From Owenia fusiformis (Eukaryota > Annelida > Polychaeta > Sabellida > Oweniidae), in contig CAIIXF020000008.1 in assembly GCA_903813345.2 (NCBI GenBank), positions 18,152,822 to 18,216,821 of the forward strand: a stretch of DNA of 64,000 bases, in the 5' to 3' direction. How positions within the stretch are numbered: the stretch's first letter is position 1; each line of letters begins with the position of its first letter. Position numbers and translations under genes: made by a program. The notes beneath the pieces are model-generated. The model did not search any database. It had not been told where the DNA came from and worked only from the letters and a program-made list of their open reading frames with translations. Positions 11,501 to 20,500 of this stretch are shown piece by piece.

Positions 11501-14500
11501 TTTATAACTAGACTCTGTGCGCATGGCAGATCTAGGAGACTAGGATGAGTAAAGAACTCCATTCTAGACCTGATTTAGATTACTGGATAATCTAATATAG
11601 CAAAATTAAGTGGTTAAAACAATACATGGGACCTTTAAGGATAGTTTGTAATGCCAGCGGCGAATTATTGTAAACAAGCAAAACATTAATTTAGATGACG
11701 ATTTGTAATTTCGGCAGCTTGAGTATCAGCTATTGATCATGCTCACTGGATACCGTCGGCCAATTAGATCAATGAAGTGGAGCAGGTCGGTTCTGCAAGA
11801 AATCTCAATACATAATATACATAACTATACATAATAGTTTAACACTATTGATATTTGTTGATATTTGTTTATAGTTTATCGCATGGAGGATTGACTCCCA
11901 GGATCGAAACTCGATATCCTCCAACAATGAAAACGTCGAAATGTCGTTATCTTCTGAAATCATAACCGACTATAAATTCAAAATAAACAGTTCTAAAGAT
12001 TCAAACCTATAGCTCGATCATTTCAAATGAGTTTTGGAGTTTTTCACGAAGTTCACGATTCAAATGTTAACGTGAACAAAATGGCGGCTGTTTAAATTCA
12101 AATTTTGTATCACGATATGCCAATACAGAGAGGGATTAACACCAGAGTTCAAAGATGACATACGCTTATAATGTAAACCTGTATTGAAATGACATACACC
12201 ACTGATTGGTCCAAATCGATAAACAAAAATGGCGGATTCAAAACTTTCTAATAACGCTTCGAATAATATTATGTTGATTCCTGGCATATTAACCAATATC
12301 ATAGCTTGGTTTTACTATATTTGCACATAGCCATCTTTTAGTCTCTCAGGAGATAGCTTTGTGCAAACCTTGCAAACTAAGTAAGCTTGGTTTTTCACAT
12401 CAAGATAAAGAAATATGTAAGGATTATGTTTACAACGATTAAAACATCACGACGACGCGCTTTGTTCGAATATTGAGAATTTGCGCAAACGAAGGTGGTA
12501 TGCAAGAGACGTATTATGTCAGTCATCGCTAAAGCTCTGGGGCTTTTCCTCCTCTTTGCCAATATAAGCCAGAGTATCGGTGTTGCACTCTGGGAGCCAG
12601 TCCTCCTTGTGTTTATCACAAAATTGCCACGGATGACGTCACATTGGGTTACCATAGTAAACATGAAATGAACCAATCAAATAGAAGATGCTTTGTTTTT
12701 GAGATATTTACGCAATCACCGTGTTATTGATGTTTGAGAATCAAGATGATTGATCAAATAGTATTGAAATGGCAACACCTTTGACGTTACCTCTGGATCA
12801 ACCTCACAGCCCGATACATATTTACTTTTAGTTGGTCTCGCTGCTAGCTTGCCCTTGTAACTAGCTGTGAACTTCCAAGCAGCTTATGTTTACTGCTAAC
12901 TGATAAACTGACATACTAGCGTAAGCTATCTTATGTGTATCATATTCCTTGCAGTATAAACATGACTGCTTTACGTGAGTGACTATTTGTGAAAATCTTG
13001 GTAGGTGTTATCAATTAGCTAATTAAATTAAATCTGGTGAACAAAATTTATTCTAACTAACTGAAATCAACTGACAATTAATTGATCTTTAAAACCATGT
13101 TTTTCTTTTCCAATGGTACAATCCCTATCCATGTTTAAAACACATTTATTTTAGCAAGGGTTCAAAAAAGTGTATCTTTGGTAAAAACTAGTGGTTTGTA
13201 AGTACAGTGCATCAATCTAAAAGACTGAAACATGTAATATTTTTGTGTTATCTACTTTAATAGTACAAAATTTCAAACCATACCATGTAAGGATCAATAT
13301 TGGTGCTAAATATATGAATCATGTTTTATAGTTTTATAAAATCAATACTCACAGAATGTAAAGTAAGAACTACCAGCAAGATGGTCAATCATGCTCGCAA
13401 GCCCGGGCAATCAAGATCCCCAGACCTAAATATTTTACATAATGGTTCTTTACCTAGAAATAATACGGTTTCAATGTTTTCCTTATTCACTTATTCATAA
13501 TATAATGATCATTATTGTTCAGGTTGAAGGTTTTTATCAATAAATTTCCATTTCTTTGTTCTCACCCTGGTAATGATTTGGCAATACTGCAGTTTCTTTA
13601 AAATATTACTTGAGCTTTAGTTCCTGATTTTTCTTGTTTCTATTTCAATACTGATATGAGACCTTAATTCAAGACATTTTCAATAAACTATGCTGAAATT
13701 TGATGCAAAACAGTATTGCAAGGGTTACTTGTACTCTATATACAAAAACTAAAGTGATTCTAATGGCAAGGGTAGCTAAAAGAAGGAAAAACAGAGAAAG
13801 CGTAAGTTCTGCAGATGAGACATTTGTTGCTTGGCAAGTTGATCACTGCGCATGCTCAGCATCCAGCAGTAGCTGTAGCAGAGATTTAAGGTCACAGTGA
13901 CTTGCTCTAACTTAAACTTCATATAGCACCATTCTATCGGGCTGTGACCTGTATTGCACTGTCTAATGACAATTTTGCTAAAAGCAGCCATTTCCAAAAA
14001 TGGCAGCCATTTTTAAATGTGTTAATTTACATTTTTGCCATAACTGGAAACGTAGTAGAGCTTACTCACGTCGAGAGCTACCATGTTTAATAGATTTTGA
14101 AAGTATAGCTCTCCATCGTGAGGATCTCCAGCTGAAGAATTGTGACATCTAAATTTGATCAGCGCCATTCAGCGGCTTACTGTTTGTCTCAAACTGTAGC
14201 CTACATATGGGCTCATATGTGTCTACTTTCCCCGTGCATGTAGGATCGCGGATGTGCTTCTATGGCGATCAGGAGCTCTAATCGTTTTATGAATTCATTG
14301 TTTGATACCAAGGAGGATTGGCTCCCAGAGTGCAACATCGATATTCTGTCCCATATATGGGCATGTCGTGTTACACAATTTGAATTCCAACAGCCGCCAT
14401 TTTGTTCACTTCAACATTTGAATCGTGAATTTTGGTCTTATTTCCTAACGAAAAATTCCAAAACTCACAAGAAATGATCGAGATATTGGTTCGAATATTT

Positions 14501-17500
14501 TGAACTGTTTATTTTGAAATTATAATCGGTTATAATTTCAGAAAATAACGACATTTCGGCGTTTTCATTGTTGGAAAATATCGACTTCGATTCTGGGAGC
14601 CAATCCTCCTTGGTTTGATACCCATTTCCAATATGGCGGTTAAACGGAAATATTATCGACGCATGCGCAACTTGGGAAACGTCAAGCCGCCATATTGAAT
14701 ATACCTGGCCAAAACTTTTGACACGACCAATAAAATGAAGTCCTGATCGATACATAGGGCAGTGAGACGTTCTATAGTTGAGCTGAATGAAAGATGGCGA
14801 TGTAGGATACATTTTCAGGAATATAATGTGCAACATGAGTCAGCTGAATTCCCTGGAATTTTCTTTGAAGTCAGGATTCTTAAGCTGTTGATTCTAGCGA
14901 TAGAGAGCTATACTTTCAAAATCTAAGTAGCTCTCGACGGGAGTAAAGTAGAGCGATTTTGTTAATATATTTTTTAGATCTTTTAATAATCACGCTCGGA
15001 CAGAATGAACGGAGGATGGTGCGGCAATTTTACAAGAAAATTCAACAAATCTGGAAGGTTATTTTTCAAGAAAAGGTTTACGATTGAATTGTTAATTGAA
15101 TAGGTGCACGGTATGGTAAATAATTTAAGGTCTTCTAGGAATTTGTTTGAACTGACACTCTTTTAAGATATGAGATCTATTAAAAAAGTGCATCATCACC
15201 AACGTGATGAACGAAATGAACTCAGTAACTTAGTAAGAAACTGGATGTTAAATCTCTGAAGAGTGAAAAGTGGAGAAATTTGGAGTTATAGGAAATAAAG
15301 TCATGCAACAGCTCTTATCATGTCTCATAGATATATGAACCCCCCCCCCCCTCAGTTCAATCCCCTCCGTTCAATTTTAATTTCTTCCAATTGTTTTGTA
15401 TATAAAGTATGGTTACTAACTTTAAAAAGCCAACAGTAACATTAGTTTGGTTATAATAACGTCCCTTATAAATAATTATTACAGGTCGTGTAGACCATTG
15501 TTGCCTGATTTATAGCAAGAACAGTGACTTTAACATGTTGATGGCGATGGGCCTTTTCAATAGATCTCATATCGTAGAAGTGTAGCAGTTCAAAAAATCC
15601 CTAGAAGACTTAACATATTCTAACATACCGTGCGACTATTCATTTCGCAATAAATGTTCTCTTGAAAAATAATTCTTCCAGATTTGTTGAATTTTCTCGC
15701 AGAAATTGCCGCATCCCCCTCCGTTCATTCTGTCCGATCATCGATCGTAACAATAGGTGGCCATTTGAGACATTTTTTCTAGCAGTGTTGTCTGACTCAT
15801 TTGACGTTCGATGGGATTTGCTAGCTACGCCTTGTATTGGTGTTGCTGTTTTCTAGAGGTTAATTATTTTTAATATATCAAGGATGGTGAACCCATTATA
15901 TTAATAGGAGCCATATCGATGAATTTCAATGGGCACTGTGATGCCTACTACCCTTTGCATTCGTTCGACTTTACTTCTTAAAAGAGAGCTTCGTCTGTAG
16001 TTTATAACTAGACTCTGCATGCAGGGTGGATGCCTACAAACCAGTTTGGCTTTCATTATCAAAACGAATTAAAACATTTCAAAACGGAGTGATCTAGGCT
16101 GAGACTTGTCCAGTGATATATCAAAGGGGAGAGTATATTTTTTGAAATTTGGTTTAAATATTTTTGAAAATTAATTAAAAAATGTAAATAGAATTTTTTT
16201 TGGAAGAATTCGAAACCATCGAATATCACTTCTCAAACCATCGAATATCACTTTTTAAGACGTGATATTCGATAGTTTAAAAGTGATATTCGATGGTTTG
16301 TGAGTTTTTGCTAAAATATGATATCTTGATCCACATATCAAATATATCTTCGTGTGATATTCGATCTATATCCTTGCAACCATGGGATAAAGGCCTATAA
16401 TAGGCCTGGGACAAGTCATTGGACACCGTAAAGGGAGATAATCTATCTGACACATTTCATTGGAAAAATGAGGATTATATGGAAAAGTGTAAGATTTTAT
16501 AAATAACATAACTTTTTGCAAAAATGACATTATTTTCTAGTTTAAAACTAACTAATCAGACAACGCTACTATTATAATATCTTACTTCAATGCATTTTTG
16601 ACAAAATGACGATTTCTTTCACCCGGAGAGTAAAAACTGTTTTTAACATGCCATCCATGTCATTTGAAATCTGGGCGTTATTTAACCATCATTGTCATTC
16701 ATATTGATAAGCAATATATCATTTTATTGAAAATCAAAGCACCTATCCAATGGTGTATCATTTGTGCATAGAACTAGAACTGTTAGTATTATGAAGATTT
16801 TTTTCTGTCAACTTGTATATCGTCATATAGACGCTGCACTACAAGTTGATATTAATAATATGCGACACAAATCTGAAAGGTATTATAAAACGAATTCATT
16901 AACGCCAAACGAAAGGGAATATATAACATTCGTAATAAGCGAATACACATTGGTGTACATCGGATAGGTTGAGTAAACTATAAACATTATTTTTTACAAA
17001 ATTATATAAAAAATGTACATATATATATTGATATGAAGAACAGGGGCACAATAGATAGTACGTGTAATTAAGAAGATACAAGACATGATACATATCACTC
17101 GGAGATAAAACTTGAAACATTTAAGAATAAGTGATCCGGGTGCAGTCGATGTCAAAAATATACCTCATAAGAGAGCATTTAATATACCTGACACATGTCA
17201 TTGGGTACCGTTTTAAAGGGAGATAATTAAATCTCTCTGATACATTTCAGAGTGTTAAAGAAGGATTATCTATCTAAGGCGTTTTATTGGACAGTGGTGT
17301 TGAACTCGTTGAAGGGAGATAATCTATGTGACACATTTGATTGGACAAAGTGTTAAACGAGATTATCTATGTGACACAATCCATTGGCCAGAGCGTTAAA
17401 TGGAGATAATATATCTGACACATTTCATTAACCGGAGTGTTAGATGGAGATAATCTGACACATTTCATCGGACATACTTAGTCTTACAGAGGGGTAATCT

Positions 17501-20500
17501 AAGTGACAAAGTTCATTAGACAGTATGTTAAAGGGGTGCACTCTATATGACACATCGAATTGGCCAGAGCGTTAAGAGGATAATCTGCAAAACATTTCAG
17601 CGGACAGAGTGTTAAGGGAGATACTCTATATGTGACACATTTCATTGGCCAGAGCGTTAAAAGTTAATCTGCAATATAATCATTGGACATAGTGTTAAAT
17701 GATCGAAGATAATACATCTGACTTATTTCATTGGCCAGGGTGTTAAAAGTTAATCTACAATATAATCATTGGACATAGTGTTAAATGATCGAAGATAATA
17801 CATCTGACTTATTTTATTGGCCAGAGTTTTAAAAGTTCATCTGCAATATTATCATTGGACATAGTGTTAAATGATCGAAGATAATACATCTAACTTATTT
17901 CATTGGCCAGGGTGTTAAAAGTTAATCTGCAATATAATCATAATTGGACATAGTGTTAAATGATCGAAGATAATCAATTGACATCTGACTTATTTCATTG
18001 GCCAGAGTGTTAAATTAGGGAGATAATCTGTTTCATACATTTTATTTGACAGTCATAAAACAATAGTAACTATATAAAATTTCAAAGAAAATCTGTATTT
18101 GCAAGAAAACATTTTAGTATAGAAAATGAATAATTCTACAGGCAATTTCCAATCATTTATCAAATCAGATTACGTCTCACTTGTATTTAGTTTAGTTTCA
18201 ATTGTAATCGTCACTAGTGGCAACGGATTGCTAGTTGTAGCCATAGTTAAGAAAAAACTTCTGCACACTCCCACGCATATCTTGATTGTAATTGTAGCAG
18301 CGAGTGACTTTTTCACAGGAAGTGTTGGAATACCCGTGCATATTGTTGGACAGTATTTCAACAAGAAATATTGTACAATTTCATTTTGTGCAACGTATTT
18401 GTCAACTTATATATCTAACATTATTGTTTTGATGATAGCAGTTGAAAGATACGTTTCAATTTTGCATCCATTTTCTTATGAGAGATTTGTCAGTGTGAAA
18501 AAAGCAGCATATGTGGCTTTAGGTGCGTGCCTCATACCAGTATTTCATTTGATCTATATTCCAATATTTTATACTTCATTATCTGGTATTGCAATTTGGG
18601 AAAATACGGATGGCATGCAGTGTCTTGTGACGGAGGTATGTCCAAAAATATTTTGCCGCATATTCTTCATTGAAACAATTCTGATTGGTACATTCATAAT
18701 CGTGATTTATATGAAGATATTAGTGGTTGTACGGAGACAGCTTAAAGCTATAGCCACATTGGAAATATCTTGTGCTGAAACTGGAACCCAAGTTACCCAA
18801 GAACAGAAAGCTAATAAAAAAGCATTACAGAAGACACTGTTCTTGGGATTCTTGGCATTTTTCCTTATTTTATCCTGGCTGCCGTACACAATAGTAGCTA
18901 TATTGGATTATGAAAAGGTTACAATTCCAGGCACTGTATGGTACATTGTTTTGTTGATAGCTTTCTCCAATCCAGTTGTCAACCCTATCTTATATGGCAT
19001 ACATCAACGGGTGTACTTGGACGCAGTAAAAGGGTTGTGTAGGAGGAATAGTCCTGAGAACCAAGATATAGGCCTATCATAATGTACATACTAGAGAAAA
19101 TCTAATCTGATTAACGCTAATCGAGATGAGATTTAACTGTAGGATTCATAATGATGAAATAAGTTGTGTTTTAGACATTTAATGACTCATTATCCCAAAC
19201 GAATGTTAATCGTTAGGGACCCTGCGCTCAGAGTCTAAAATTGTATATGCCTAAGAGACATATGGATCTGCCAAGAGTGAGTTTTCAAGGTAATTGCTGA
19301 ATTCAATATGAACGTCTCATTTCGTTAAAGTATAGCTTGATAACTCAAATACCAATTGTCAGATCGATTTGGTTCAGAAGTTATGTGCCTTTGCCTCATA
19401 GATGACAAGCAATTTGATAAATATGTTTTGTTTTGCTGAATTAGCGTTTTGATGCTACTCTTGGGATTTGCTGTTTTACTAATTGTAAAGCTAACTGTAT
19501 TTGAATTAGAAATGTTTTACAAATCTAAATTGTAAAATAAATATTTGTAATGTTCAATTGTAAAATAAAAATGATGTAGCTGTATGATGATTTTTTCTGT
19601 AACTGTTTTCTGCAACTTCTTTGAAACCATAGCATGTTATTTTATTTTGGGCGTTTTTACAATTCCAGGACACCGTTAGACAATATGTAAGATTCACTTT
19701 CGTTATTTTAGTAAAACGAGATCAGTTATATATATTTCACTAATTTGTGCAAATTGAATGGAAATTGCCAAAGTTAGAGACATTTTGATTAAAAATTCTG
19801 TGACTAGTCGCTTTGAATACCAGAACTTTGATCAAGAATAGTTTTCTCATTTCTCAAAGGACAAGGTGCAATTATTGGCATATATCCCTATGGTCAAAAT
19901 GAATCATTTGTAAGTGTAACATGAAGAATAAAATGTCATATAATACTTTGGAAAATATTAAAGTGCTCGGACACACATAAGCTGAGATAGGGATCATTTC
20001 GTTCAGTAAGGTTGTATTGACTTACATGGGGCTGTGCACCATTGACTTAACATGAGGATATCAGCAGATCCCAATAGAGGCCATTGGTTTCCATTGATTA
20101 TCACAGAATTACCAAAAATACACTATGACCTGAATCGATTGCAAATTCAATAATTTCACAGTATGACACAAATGGTTTATCTCATCAAATGTGCAAATAT
20201 GAAGTTTGCAATCGATTCAGGTCATACTTAAAATTAAAAGATTGTACATTTTTTCATCATTTTTTCCCCTACAAAATGGCTATAGAAAAATGCTCCAAAA
20301 ACAACTTTTACACTTATCAAATATCATACAAGTTTGTAAAACCAAAGATTATACTATTATATTTCATTATGTAGTAACATATTTGGATAAGATGCAGGGA
20401 TGCGTAGGATGTAAATGGATTTTGACAGACACAAAAATACTTCCTGGTTTGGAATCTATGCCTCTACACTTCATGATTGAATTATGACCCTAATAAGTGG

